From the NCBI RefSeq assembly GCF_036169555.1, contig NZ_CP108032.1, positions 6,758,001-6,822,000 on the forward strand: 64,000 nucleotides of DNA. The letters are read 5' to 3'. Each line of letters begins with the position of its first letter. The stretch's first letter is position 1. Source of the stretch: Streptomyces sp. NBC_00306. Lineage in GTDB: Bacteria; Actinomycetota; Actinomycetes; Streptomycetales; Streptomycetaceae. Under the pieces are notes generated by a model that did not search any database, was not told where the DNA came from, and saw nothing but the letters and a program-made list of their open reading frames with translations. A program made the position numbers and the translations under genes. Of the stretch, positions 52,025 through 60,914 are shown piece after piece.

Positions 52025-52446
52025 GGCGGGCTCTTCCCAGAGTCGTCGGTGATGTCCCGTGTCCTGACAGACGGCACGAGCGCGCAGAAGTCATCGCCCT
52101 GCGTCACCCGAATCCCGCATCCACACCGACCACGGGCTCCGCGTCCTCGCCAGGGGCCCGACGCGGCCCCGGACCGGCGTACGAGCCGCACCGGCGCGGG
52201 GCGCGGTGAAGCCCGGCGAGAGCGCGGGAACAATCCGGGGACGCCCGCGGTTCTGGTCTACGTGGCTGCGGAGGGGACAGTGTCCCCGGGCCCTACCTAT
52301 AGCCCATGGGGAAGATCGTTCGGCTGAAGCCCCATGGAGCCTTTCGCCGCGAGGCGACCGCCCTCTGCCGGCCACCACGAACGGCCCCGGCAGGCCTCCT
52401 CAGTCCTCGGCCGGGGCCTTCTCGTGCGTCGGCAGGCAGCGCGGGG
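52025..52446. other. Intergenic region with two palindromes, no gene
   Basis: No supported gene lies in these 422 bp. Visible structure: GGGGACA-g-TGTCCCC at 52273-52287, CCATGGGG / CCCCATGG arms at 52304-52311 and 52330-52337, and a terminator at 52383-52418. The first palindrome is about 250 bp upstream of the DHFR-like start. Confidence 0.6.
52383..52418 (-). terminator. Terminator of the hydrolase-acyltransferase-two-component operon
   Basis: GGCCCCGGC (52383-52391) and GCCGGGGCC (52410-52418) form a perfect 9-base stem with an 18-base loop, about 30 bp after the response-regulator stop. Confidence 0.72.
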
Positions 52447-53118
52447 TCAGTAGCCGGCCGGGCGGACGACGCCCGTTTCGTACGCGTACACCGCCGCCTG
52501 CGTACGGTCGCGCAGACCCAGCTTCAGCAGGATCCGGCCGACATGGGTCTTCACGGTCTGCTCCGCCACGACCAGTCGGGTCGCGATCTCGGCGTTCGAC
52601 AGCCCTTGCGCGATCAGGGCCAGGACCTCGGTCTCGCGTTCCGTCAGAGCTCCGACGCGCTCCATGAGCGGAGCGCGGTGGGTGCGGGTCACCCGCGAGA
52701 ACTCGGCGATCAGCCGCTTCGTGATGTTCGGTGCGAGCAGCGCGTCACCTGCCGCCACCACACGTACCGCCTGCGCCAGCTCGGCGGCCGACGCGTCCTT
52801 GAGCAGAAAGCCGGAGGCCCCCGCGCGCAGCGCCTCGTACACGTACTCGTCGAGGTCGAAGGTGGTGAGGACCAGCACCTTCACGGCCGGGTCGCCGGCG
52901 GGCCCGGTGATGCGGCCCGTGGCCTCGATCCCGCCCAGTCCCGGCATACGGATGTCCATGAGGACGACGTCGGGGGTCAGTTCGGCGACCTTGGCGATCG
53001 CGTCGAGGCCGTCCACGGCCTGGCCGACGACCTCGATGCCCGGCTCGGCGTTCAGCAGCACGGTGAAGCCCTGGCGCACCATCATCTGGTCGTCCGCGAT
53101 CAGCACGCGGATGGTCAT
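52447..53118 (-). CDS. NarL-family response regulator
   Basis: 223 residues. Receiver domain with D9-D10, phospho-acceptor D55 (VVLMDIRMPG), T in VLTTFDLDEYV and K in FLLKDAS. The LuxR-type helix-turn-helix reads LTERETEVLALIAQGLSNAE, VVAEQTVKTHVGRILLKLG. Its start overlaps the kinase stop (ATGA). It completes a two-component pair. Confidence 0.95.
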   Translation of the reverse strand: MTIRVLIADDQMMVRQGFTVLLNAEPGIEVVGQAVDGLDAIAKVAELTPDVVLMDIRMPGLGGIEATGRITGPAGDPAVKVLVLTTFDLDEYVYEALRAGASGFLLKDASAAELAQAVRVVAAGDALLAPNITKRLIAEFSRVTRTHRAPLMERVGALTERETEVLALIAQGLSNAEIATRLVVAEQTVKTHVGRILLKLGLRDRTQAAVYAYETGVVRPAGY

Positions 53119-54470
53119 GATCCGTCCTCCAGGGGAAGCGTGGCCAGCACCTCGTAACCACCGTCGGGCAGCGGTCCGTTCACCAGGTCGCCGCCCAGCA
53201 TGTCAGCCCGCTCACGCATCCCGAGCAGCCCGTGCCCGCCGTCGCGGGCGGGCGGGACCGGACCGGAGGCGGCGGTGTTCGTGACACGGACGGCGAGTAC
53301 GGCCGCGTGATAGCCGATCTCCACCCGCACGCGGGCCCCGGGAGCGTGCCGCATGGCATTGCTGAGTGCTTCCTGCACGATGCGGAACGCCGAGAGTTCG
53401 ACGCCCGGAGCCAGCGGACGTCGCTCGCCCTTGATCTGTGTGTCGACGCCGACACCGGCGCCGCGCACCGTGCCGATCAGGTCGTCCAGCCGGTCCAGGG
53501 TGGGCTGCGGGGCATGGCGCACCCCGTCCGCGACGGCGTCCTCGGAGCGCAGGACGCCGAGGACCCGGCGCAACTCCGCCAGCGCCTCGACGGCACTGTC
53601 CCGGATGCCCGCGAGGTTCTCCCTGAGTTCGTCGGACGGCGCTTCGACGAGGTGGGGCGCCACCTGTGCCTGGATGGAGATCACCGACATGTGGTGGGCG
53701 ACCACGTCGTGCAGCTCGCGCGCGATGCGGTTGCGCTCCTCCAGCAGCGCGCGGCGGGCCCGCTCGCCGGCCGTGAGCTCCTCCTGCACGATCAATTCGC
53801 TCCGGGCGACCTGCCGGCCGCGCAGAGCGGCGCCCAGAACCGCGGCCGTGACAAGGATCGCGACGGCCTGGCCGACGCCGGCGGGACGGGCCCCCGGCGG
53901 CAGCAGTGCACACAGCAGCCCCACGACGACGCCGACGGCCAGCGCCCCGGCGGTCGCCCGGGGCCGCAGGCGCAGTGCCAGCAGGAACAGCACACCTGCC
54001 TGCGCGGTGATCGCGGGCCCGGTCCACGGGGTCAGGCCGCCGGCCGTGGAGACGTCCCCCGCGAGCGCCGGAAGAGCAGCCGTGACCGCCATGGCGGCGG
54101 TCGTCACCCACCAGGCCACCACCGGACGGAAGGCCGCCACGACCGGAGTCGCTGCCTGCACCACGCCGAGCAGCAGGGCCGTGCCCATGCCGATGCCGTA
54201 CCGCGGGGAGAAGGCCAGGGCGTTGACGGCGAAGGGGGCGATCACGGCGGCGATCAGCACCAGCAGGACGACGACGGCCGGCTGCCACATCTGGCCGCCC
54301 GGTGTGGCGATCGGCGGCAGCGGGCGCGCGGCCGTACTCCACAAGTCCTCGCGCAGCGCCCGCAGGACCGCGCGCGCCGCCGTGGGTACGCGTCGCCCGG
54401 TTCCCGCCCTGCGCGCGGCGTCGCCCCCGTGTCCCACCCCGCTGTCTCCCACTCGATCAACCCTAGGCAT
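53115..54470 (-). CDS. NarL-type sensor histidine kinase
   Basis: 451 residues. Several hydrophobic helices occupy about 65-215 (AVVVLLVLIAAVIAPFAVNA, IGMGTALLLGVVQAATPVVA, VGQAVAILVTAAVLGAALRG). HisKA_3 box: EERNRIARELHDVVAHHMSV, with the phospho-histidine in ELHDVVAHH. HATPase: FRIVQEALSNAMRHAPGARV and GHGLLGMRERADMLGG. No periplasmic sensing domain is visible. Start ATG 54470 lies inside the end of the acyltransferase gene (8-base overlap). A later start is possible. Confidence 0.92.
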   Translation of the reverse strand: MPRVDRVGDSGVGHGGDAARRAGTGRRVPTAARAVLRALREDLWSTAARPLPPIATPGGQMWQPAVVVLLVLIAAVIAPFAVNALAFSPRYGIGMGTALLLGVVQAATPVVAAFRPVVAWWVTTAAMAVTAALPALAGDVSTAGGLTPWTGPAITAQAGVLFLLALRLRPRATAGALAVGVVVGLLCALLPPGARPAGVGQAVAILVTAAVLGAALRGRQVARSELIVQEELTAGERARRALLEERNRIARELHDVVAHHMSVISIQAQVAPHLVEAPSDELRENLAGIRDSAVEALAELRRVLGVLRSEDAVADGVRHAPQPTLDRLDDLIGTVRGAGVGVDTQIKGERRPLAPGVELSAFRIVQEALSNAMRHAPGARVRVEIGYHAAVLAVRVTNTAASGPVPPARDGGHGLLGMRERADMLGGDLVNGPLPDGGYEVLATLPLEDGS

Positions 54471-55641
54471 CGCGCGCCGCCTCCCTCCGGGCGGGCCTGC
54501 CCGTGCGCACCACCGTGGTGCGCCCCCGCCTCTCCCGTTCGTGGGCCCGGTCCTGCTCGTAGGTTCTGAAGGCCGCCCAGCACACCAGCAGCGCCGCCGC
54601 GAACACCGGCAGCCAGAGCACCCTGGCCTGCACCCAGCCCGGTCCGTCGGGAACCGTGTGCAGGCCCGGCACCGCCCTCCCCGCGAGCAGGGCGGTCGCG
54701 GTGACCGCCATCATCGCCGTCTGATGCCAGAGGAAGACGGTCATCGCCGACAGGTTGACCAGCGCCACCGCGGCCCAGGCCAGAGGTCTGGCACACAGCC
54801 GTCGCAGCGGGTCGAGCAGCAGCAGTGCCGCCCCGCACTGGGCGATCCCGAAGGTGACGGCCGCGAGCGTGGGCGGGGCGAGATTGGAGATGGCGGCACC
54901 CGGCACTCCGACCATGGCCGCCGGATAGCCGGCGAACAGCACCAGCAGGGTGGTCGCCGCCGCGCCGCCCACCAGCAGGGCCCACGCCGTCGCACGGCTG
55001 CTCAGACCGCCACGCGCCCAGGCGGCGCCAAGACAGTACGGGACCAACCAACCCGCCACCACGTTGAGTTCGGCGATCCGGTCCGGTCCGGACAGGCCGA
55101 AGCGGAACAGGTCGACATTCAGGACGACAGCGAGCGGCCACAGCGGATGCAGTCGCGCCGCGAGTGGAGTCGCGGCCGTCAGGACGGCGAAGATGAGCAG
55201 GAACCAGAGCGGCGAGAGCACCAGCTTCCCGAGAGCGTGCACCGTCGCCCACCCCGTGCCGCACGCGAGCATCGTCCCGGCGGCCAGGGACCACACCACC
55301 AGCACGGCGCACACCGGCCCGAACAGCCTCCCCAGCCGCGTGCGCAACCACTGCCGGTATGTCACGCCGCGCTCGCGTGCCGACAGATAACTCCTCGTCC
55401 CCACCTGTCCACCGACCAGGAAGAACACCGCGAGCGTCTGCAACACCCAGGAGACCGGCGCCAGTCGGGGCAGATGCTGGAGCGGGCTCGAGACCCGCAC
55501 CGTGCCGCTGTCGGCGACGAGCGCGGTCACCAGCCAGTGCCCCAGCACCACTCCGAGGATGGCCAGGGCCCGCAGGGCGTCGACGGCGCGATCGCGGCCC
55601 GGCGGGGTGGCGGCGTCGATACGGCGGACGACGTCACGCAC
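54463..55641 (-). CDS. Acyltransferase-3 family membrane protein
   Basis: 392 residues with about ten hydrophobic helices. DALRALAILGVVLGHWLVTA near the N-terminus carries the histidine typical of acyltransferase-3 proteins. LQTLAVFFLVGGQVGTRSYL and MTVFLWHQTAMMAVTATALL are also typical. GTG 55641 has a strong GGGGGAAGG ribosome site and overlaps the hydrolase stop. It may acylate a surface or secreted glycan. Confidence 0.85.
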   Translation of the reverse strand: MRDVVRRIDAATPPGRDRAVDALRALAILGVVLGHWLVTALVADSGTVRVSSPLQHLPRLAPVSWVLQTLAVFFLVGGQVGTRSYLSARERGVTYRQWLRTRLGRLFGPVCAVLVVWSLAAGTMLACGTGWATVHALGKLVLSPLWFLLIFAVLTAATPLAARLHPLWPLAVVLNVDLFRFGLSGPDRIAELNVVAGWLVPYCLGAAWARGGLSSRATAWALLVGGAAATTLLVLFAGYPAAMVGVPGAAISNLAPPTLAAVTFGIAQCGAALLLLDPLRRLCARPLAWAAVALVNLSAMTVFLWHQTAMMAVTATALLAGRAVPGLHTVPDGPGWVQARVLWLPVFAAALLVCWAAFRTYEQDRAHERERRGRTTVVRTGRPARREAARDA

Positions 55642-56605
55642 GGCCTTCCCCCGTCCGCGCGGTTGCCGAAACGATGCGCGCGATGTTCCGCAGGGACACC
55701 GACCCCGCCCGCAGATAGCCGCTGTGTCCGCACGCGCCCGCGTCGAAGCGGCGCGCACCGAACCTGTCCGACACCGGGTCCGCGCCGAAGCCGATGGTGG
55801 TGATGTGCAGGCCCAGCCGTACGTGGGGCACATCCGCTATCCAGTCGCCGCTGCCCCGGCCCGCCCAGACGGTCGCCCGGGTGCGCAGCTCCCGGACGTG
55901 GTCGACGCCGGTGCCAGGGCTGCCGTAGAGCACGATGTCCGATGCCTTCAGACCGGAGGCGGCACGGGCGCACACGACGGAGCCGTAGGAGTGGCAGAGC
56001 ACCGCGATGCGGGTGGCCGGGGCCGCCGCCGCCAACTCGGCGACGAAGGACCGCAGGGCGGGTGCCGCGCTCTCGGCCGACGCGGCGGTGAGAGCCGCCG
56101 CACTCGGGGTGGCCGGGGTCTGGTAGCCGAGCCAGGCGACGACGGCACCGCTGTCGCCGAGCTGCCGCCGCAGTTCCCGGGCGTCCGCACGGAAGCGCTC
56201 GTATCGGTCGAGACCGGTGTCGGACCCCGGGACCAGTACCGCGATCCGGTCGGCGTGCGACAGATCGCCGAACACCTCGGCGGCGCGGCCGCCGTCCCGG
56301 CCGTCGAAGGCGAGGAACCGGCGGTCGGGCCCGGCCATGGCGGACAGCACGGCGGCGCGCCGGCGGTCGCCGTGTCCGGAGGCTGCGCGCTCGGCCGCCC
56401 GGATGCCTTCCCGCTGAGCGGCGTAGCGCGCGGCCAGGGCAGCGGGGGCGACGTTCACCGGTCCGATGGCGACCGGGGCGGGTGCCGGAACGGCCGAGGG
56501 CCGTGCGGCGCCCGACACCGGCACGGCGACGGACGCGGCGACCAGTGCGGCGAACAGGCTTCGACGCAGACGCAGACGCAGACGGCGGCGGGGGCGGGAC
56601 GCCAT
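55634..56605 (-). CDS. Secreted alpha/beta hydrolase (DUF1023-like)
   Basis: 323 residues. Signal peptide from very basic MASRPRRRLRLRLRRSLFAA to a hydrophobic VAASVAVPVSGAA. Hydrolase core: DRIAVLVPGSDTGLDRYERF, VVAWLGYQTPATPSAAAL, nucleophile serine in AVLCHSYGSVVCARAASGLK, VLYGSPGTGVDHVREL, and HSGYLRAGSVSLRNIARIV near the end. This is the DUF1023-type alpha/beta hydrolase of actinobacteria. First gene of the four-gene overlapping operon. Confidence 0.88.
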   Translation of the reverse strand: MASRPRRRLRLRLRRSLFAALVAASVAVPVSGAARPSAVPAPAPVAIGPVNVAPAALAARYAAQREGIRAAERAASGHGDRRRAAVLSAMAGPDRRFLAFDGRDGGRAAEVFGDLSHADRIAVLVPGSDTGLDRYERFRADARELRRQLGDSGAVVAWLGYQTPATPSAAALTAASAESAAPALRSFVAELAAAAPATRIAVLCHSYGSVVCARAASGLKASDIVLYGSPGTGVDHVRELRTRATVWAGRGSGDWIADVPHVRLGLHITTIGFGADPVSDRFGARRFDAGACGHSGYLRAGSVSLRNIARIVSATARTGEGRA

Positions 56606-56793
56606 GAATGGTGCTCCTTCCGTGGTGCAGCAACACATGGCTGCAGTACGGAAGTTAGGGACAGCACCTCATGACCGGCGTCCCGCTGCGGAGGGGACCG
56701 CGCGGGTAGCTCTCAGGTACGACGAGTAGGGGGGCGACGCACCCCCGCCGCACCACACACCAGCCCGTCGCCCCGGGATGCCGGCCGAAGACG

Positions 56794-57696
56794 TCAGCGT
56801 CGTGCGCGGTTGTCCGGCGGCAGGACCCGCTCGATCGCCCGCACCATCGCGGTCGGCCGCGTCGGATGCCACACCGCGCGGTCGGCGAACGGCCAGGCGT
56901 ACGTCGGGCTGCCGTCCCGGATGCAGTCGAGGAGCCGTGGCTCGTCGAGCTCCTCGGCCGACCACGCGTAGAGCTGCTGCAACCGCGGCCCGATCAGGCC
57001 GTAGTCCAGCATCCGGCCGAGGTTGTGCTCGACGGCGAGGTAATCGGCCACCGCGTCGTCGAGGGGGTACCGGTCGGGAAGGACCCGCGACAGGGACAGG
57101 AAGATCCCGGCCATCCCGAGCCGGGGATCGCCGAGCCGTGGGCCGAGCGGTGCGAGGCGTCCGAGTGCCAGACGCGGGGCCGAGACCAGGGCGTGGGTGT
57201 AGAGGACGCGCAGCAGCACGACATTCATGAAGAAGCGTTCGGGCCGGCTCTCCTCGCCCGCCAGGTCGCGGTGGTCCAGGTAGGCGGAGGCGATGCTCGC
57301 ATTGTGGGCCCGGTACCACGTACGCGCCGTCGGCTCGGAGATGAAGGACATCCACAGTCCCACCGTGGGCGACGACGCCGTACCGCCGAGTCCGCCGCTG
57401 CGGGCGACGGCCTCGCAGCCGTCGCGCAGGAGCCGCTCGTTGACCGCACGCCACCACGGGCTCCCGGGAAGCGCCCCCTGTACCGGTGCCAGCACACCTC
57501 GGCGGATCTGCCAGCGCATGAACGACAGCGCCGCCCGCCGGAAGGGCAGATGCTGCGGGGCCCTGCCGACCGGGCCGTGATATGTGCGGGTGACCAGGTC
57601 GAGGCGGGCCGCCGGATCGTCCCGCACGGCCTCGACCTGACTCAGTGCCCACGCTGCGGCGGAATTCCCCGAACCCACGGGCCCATCGTGGGACAC
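56794..57696 (-). CDS. Hypothetical protein
   Basis: 300 residues from GTG 57696, not recognised with confidence. It is mostly helical, with no signal peptide. Distinctive segments are LVTRTYHGPVGRAPQHLPFR, VGLWMSFISEPTARTWYRAH, FFMNVVLLRVLYTHALVSAP and RYPLDDAVADYLAVEHNLGR. The ending (SPTYAWPFADRAVWHPTRPT) is rich in Pro and Trp. A gene of unknown function that stands alone between an operon and a divergent YciO gene. Confidence 0.72.
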   Translation of the reverse strand: MSHDGPVGSGNSAAAWALSQVEAVRDDPAARLDLVTRTYHGPVGRAPQHLPFRRAALSFMRWQIRRGVLAPVQGALPGSPWWRAVNERLLRDGCEAVARSGGLGGTASSPTVGLWMSFISEPTARTWYRAHNASIASAYLDHRDLAGEESRPERFFMNVVLLRVLYTHALVSAPRLALGRLAPLGPRLGDPRLGMAGIFLSLSRVLPDRYPLDDAVADYLAVEHNLGRMLDYGLIGPRLQQLYAWSAEELDEPRLLDCIRDGSPTYAWPFADRAVWHPTRPTAMVRAIERVLPPDNRARR

Positions 57697-57767
57697 GGCC
57701 GTTCCCCGTGTCCACCGCGAACGGCGCCTGCGGGGGCCGAACGGGTTCCAGCCCGTAAGCTCGCCGG

Positions 57768-58388
57768 ATGGCGAAGTACTTCGACGTGCACCCCGAGAAC
57801 CCTCAGCGGCGCACCATCAGCAGTGTGGCGGACAGCATCCGGTCGGGTGCGCTCGTCGCGTATCCCACGGATTCCTGTTACGCCCTGGGATGTCAGCTGG
57901 GCAGCCGTGACGGCATCAGCAGGATTCGGACCATCAGGAACCTCGACGACCGTCACCACTTCACGCTGGTGTGCCAGAACTTCGCGCAGCTCGGGCAGTT
58001 CGTGCACATCGACAACGACGTGTTCCGCGCGATCAAGGCGGCGACGCCCGGCAGCTACACCTTCATCCTCCCCGCGACGAAGGAGGTGCCCCGCCAGCTG
58101 CTGCACCCCAAGAAGAAGACGGTCGGCGTCAGGATTCCCGACCACGTCGTGGCCCAGGCCCTGCTCGCCGAACTGGGCGAGCCGCTGCTCTCCAGCACCC
58201 TGCTCCTGCCCGACGAGGACGAACCGATGACCCAGGGCTGGGAGATCAAGGAACGGCTCGACCACGTGGTGGACGCCGTGATCGACTCCGGCGACTGCGG
58301 CACGGAGCCGACCACGGTCATCGACTTCTCCGGCGATGGCATCGAGATCGTACGCCGGGGAGCGGGCGACCCCGAGCGCTTCGAGTAG
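57768..58388 (+). CDS. YciO/Sua5-family threonylcarbamoyl-AMP synthase-like protein
   Basis: 206 residues. KYFDVHPENPQRRTISSVAD, GALVAYPTDSCYALGCQLGS, HHFTLVCQNFAQLGQFVHID, GSYTFILPATKEVPRQLLHP, TVGVRIPDH match the YrdC/Sua5 superfamily. The overall pattern fits the YciO branch better than essential TsaC, and YciO has weak or uncertain t6A activity. It should bind dsRNA/tRNA. Confidence 0.9.
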   Translation: MAKYFDVHPENPQRRTISSVADSIRSGALVAYPTDSCYALGCQLGSRDGISRIRTIRNLDDRHHFTLVCQNFAQLGQFVHIDNDVFRAIKAATPGSYTFILPATKEVPRQLLHPKKKTVGVRIPDHVVAQALLAELGEPLLSSTLLLPDEDEPMTQGWEIKERLDHVVDAVIDSGDCGTEPTTVIDFSGDGIEIVRRGAGDPERFE

Positions 58389-58502
58389 CGGGGCCGGCGG
58401 CCGCCGGCGCAGGCGCACGGCTGCGTGCCGGACGACCGGAACCGCGGTCGGCCGCACGTCGTGATAACACCTGGAAGACGGCCGGGACGAGGGGAGTTCG
58501 CT

Positions 58503-59591
58503 GTGTCCACCAGCGATGTGCGGATCGACGGTAACTGTCTGGTGCTGGGCGGGGGAGCACGGGTGCGGTTCATCCGCACACTGCGGCTTCCGGAGTCCGG
58601 CACCCACCCGCTGCCGCCGGGTCTTGGCGAGTTCCCGGTGCGGCGTGTCGCAGACTTCCCGGACACCGTGCCGCCCGAGTGGCTGGCACGCGGCGGGGTG
58701 ATGCTCCCGGTGTATCTGCGGGAGGCGATGTGGCTGAGCTTCTCCGGCACCGTGGAGCCGGCGGCGCTCCAGGTCGGGGTCGGCAAGGTGTGTGCCGTGT
58801 CCGGCGAGCGCTGGAGCGGCAAGTTGACCCGGAAGCCGCAGAACTACGTGGTGCTGCCCCGCCAGCCGTGGCTGGACGGCATCAACTCCGGCAAGGGGAC
58901 GGTGCGTCAGTTCGTCGCCGTACCGCTGGGGATGGGCGCCACCGTGGAGGGCCAGGTGACCGGCGAGGAGACCTGGGGCGGCGTGCAGCTCCAGTCGTTC
59001 CCGCTCGCGGCCGGTGTCCTTGAGGCCTGGCGCGAGGAGCAGCGCGCCCGCGCCGAGCGCGAGGCGCGGGCCAGGGCGGCGACCGCTCAGGCAGGCTACG
59101 GAGGCATGCCGATGCCCGGGGGTGCACCGCCCGCCGCGTTCGGCGCCCCGCCCATGGCACCGGCGATGGCCGCGCCCGGCATGGCCCCGCCCCAGCCGCG
59201 GGCGGCAGCGATGGGGCTGGGCGTGGGCGGCACCATGCGCCAGGAGGTCTACCAGGACGACCGGCCGCTGTCCGACTGGGCAGAGACGCCCGCGGGCCGG
59301 GTTTTCGTCCACCTGGTGACGCCGCCGGAGTGGCGTCGCATCACCGGTGAGGCGGCACCCCCGTCGCCGGTCGACCGGGCCGCGTACACGCGTGCCGGAC
59401 TGCCGTGGTTCGACTACTACGACGACGGCGCGGACGATCTCGCACCCACCGATTCCCTCGGCGGGGTCAAGCCGGTCGGCGAGTGGCTCGGCGACGACTC
59501 CGTGCCCTGGCAGGCACCGGGCGCCCACCAGGTGCACCCCCTCGGCGACGCGCCGCAGCCCGGTAAGCCGGTGGCCGACGGCGACTGGTGA
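58503..59591 (+). CDS. Hypothetical protein with internal disordered linker
   Basis: 362 residues from GTG 58503 (AGGGGAG upstream). An N-terminal beta-rich domain (VRIDGNCLVLGGGARVRFIR, PVYLREAMWLSFSGTVEPAA, RKPQNYVVLPRQPWLDGINS, VRQFVAVPLGMGATVEGQVT) is followed by a helical Arg/Glu/Ala stretch, a Pro/Met/Gly-rich linker, and a C-terminal acidic region (GLPWFDYYDDGADDLAPTDS). Homologues are known in actinobacteria as uncharacterised proteins. I cannot give a function. Confidence 0.75.
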   Translation: MSTSDVRIDGNCLVLGGGARVRFIRTLRLPESGTHPLPPGLGEFPVRRVADFPDTVPPEWLARGGVMLPVYLREAMWLSFSGTVEPAALQVGVGKVCAVSGERWSGKLTRKPQNYVVLPRQPWLDGINSGKGTVRQFVAVPLGMGATVEGQVTGEETWGGVQLQSFPLAAGVLEAWREEQRARAEREARARAATAQAGYGGMPMPGGAPPAAFGAPPMAPAMAAPGMAPPQPRAAAMGLGVGGTMRQEVYQDDRPLSDWAETPAGRVFVHLVTPPEWRRITGEAAPPSPVDRAAYTRAGLPWFDYYDDGADDLAPTDSLGGVKPVGEWLGDDSVPWQAPGAHQVHPLGDAPQPGKPVADGDW

Positions 59592-59599
59592 CGTCCCCT

Positions 59600-59637
59600 C
59601 GGCGGCCGGCCCCACCGAACAACCGGACCGGCCGCCG
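59600..59637 (+). terminator. Hairpin terminator between the hypothetical gene and HAD gene
   Basis: CGGCGGCCGG (59600-59609) pairs with CCGGCCGCCG (59628-59637), 9 bp after the upstream stop. Confidence 0.72.
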
Positions 59638-59682
59638 GGAGGCTCCTTGGTCCGGCCCCGGTCCGTCGGTACGGTCGGGACC

Positions 59683-60468
59683 ATGGAACGGGTCGGCGCA
59701 GTCCTGATCGACATCGACGGTGTGCTCACGGTCTCCTGGAAGCCGCTTCCGGGAGCCGTCGAGGCCATGGAACGCGTGCGCGAGGCGGGGGTACCGCTGG
59801 CGCTGCTCACCAACACCACGTCGCGTACCCGGAGTTCCATCGCGCGGCTCCTCGTGGCGTCGGGATTCCCGGTCACGGCGGACGACATCCTCACCGCGCC
59901 GGCGGCGACCGCCGCCTATCTCACGGAGCAGTTCCCCGGGGCTCGCTGCGCGGTTCTCAACAGCGGTGACATCGCCGAGGACCTGGCGGAGGTGACCCTC
60001 GTGGATCTCGACGACCCGGACGCCCGCCCCGATGTGGTCGTCGTCGGCGGCGCGGGACCGGAGTTCGGCTACGAGGCCCTCAACACGGTCTTCGCCCACC
60101 TCCAGCGCGGAGCCCGCCTGCTCGCGATGCACCGCAATCTCTCCTGGCGTACGGACGCGGGGCTGCAGCTCGACGCGGGCGCCTTCCTCCAGGGCCTGGA
60201 ACGCGCGGCCGGTGTCGAGGCGGAGGTGCTCGGGAAGCCGGCCGGGGCGTTCTTCGAAGCCGCCCTGGCCCGCCTCGGCGCGGACGCGTCGCGGACGCTG
60301 ATGGTGGGCGACGACATCGAGTCCGACGTACTCGCCGCCCAGCGTCAGGGCATCACGGGTGTCCTGGTCCGGACGGGGAAGTACCGCCCCGAGACGCACC
60401 GGGCCGCGTCCGGCGAACCCGACCACGTCGTCGACTCGTTCGCGGACGTGCCGGGACTACTTGCGTAG
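59683..60468 (+). CDS. HAD-IIA phosphatase (NagD/LHPP-like)
   Basis: 261 residues from ATG 59683. Motif I VLIDIDGVLTVSW, motif II ALLTNTTSRTRSS, and motif IV VGDDIESDVLAAQRQG. The C2-type cap is between motifs II and III (VVVVGGAGPEFGYEALNTVF). Closest to NagD, phosphoglycolate phosphatase and LHPP proteins. The substrate is unknown. Confidence 0.9.
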   Translation: MERVGAVLIDIDGVLTVSWKPLPGAVEAMERVREAGVPLALLTNTTSRTRSSIARLLVASGFPVTADDILTAPAATAAYLTEQFPGARCAVLNSGDIAEDLAEVTLVDLDDPDARPDVVVVGGAGPEFGYEALNTVFAHLQRGARLLAMHRNLSWRTDAGLQLDAGAFLQGLERAAGVEAEVLGKPAGAFFEAALARLGADASRTLMVGDDIESDVLAAQRQGITGVLVRTGKYRPETHRAASGEPDHVVDSFADVPGLLA

Positions 60469-60518
60469 TCGCGGGCCGCGGGCCGAGGGGGAGGTGACGC
60501 TCACCAGCATCGCCTCTC

Positions 60519-60902
60519 ATGATCACCGTGGTCGTCACCATCGCGCCGGCGTTCGTCGGCTGTGCGGCCACCTACCTCGACGGCGTGCGGCTCTCGCAGC
60601 GGCAGCAGCGCCCGTCCCGACGGCAGGTGGCCGTCCCTGCACGAGACACCCCCGTCCGAAGAGGAACCCGCCGAGTGGCGGTTGTGGGTCAGGACCGTCC
60701 TCCTCCCGACCATCCAGGCCATGCGCGACCTCGTCGTCCAGCACGCCGACCTGCTGAGCGAATCGGGGATGCCGCCGATCCCGCTGCGGCTGTGCGCACA
60801 CGTTTCCGGCGACGAGGTCACCGCCGCCCGCTGGGACCACGGATTCGCGGGTCTGAAGCAGCAACAGGGACGACTGCCGGGAGGACGCACAGCAGCTGAC
60901 GC
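60519..60902 (+). pseudogene. Decayed gene for an uncharacterised protein
   Basis: One frame starts well at ATG 60519 (MITVVVTIAPAFVGCAATYL DGVRLSQRQQ, a membrane-anchored start) and then loses protein-like character. A second frame contains the natural-looking continuation LHETPPSEEEPAEWRLWV and RTVLLPTIQAMRDLVVQHAD and MPPIPLRLCAHVSGDEVTAA, ending near 60902. The two parts cannot be read in one frame, and the join near 60610-60640 looks shortened. I infer frameshift plus deletion. Confidence 0.55.
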
Positions 60903-60914
60903 GGCTCCCCGAGG

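Noticed and set aside
57642..59894. 750-residue minus-strand frame opposite the YciO and following genes
   Set aside because: It covers three well-formed plus-strand genes and two intergenic regions, so it is a shadow frame.
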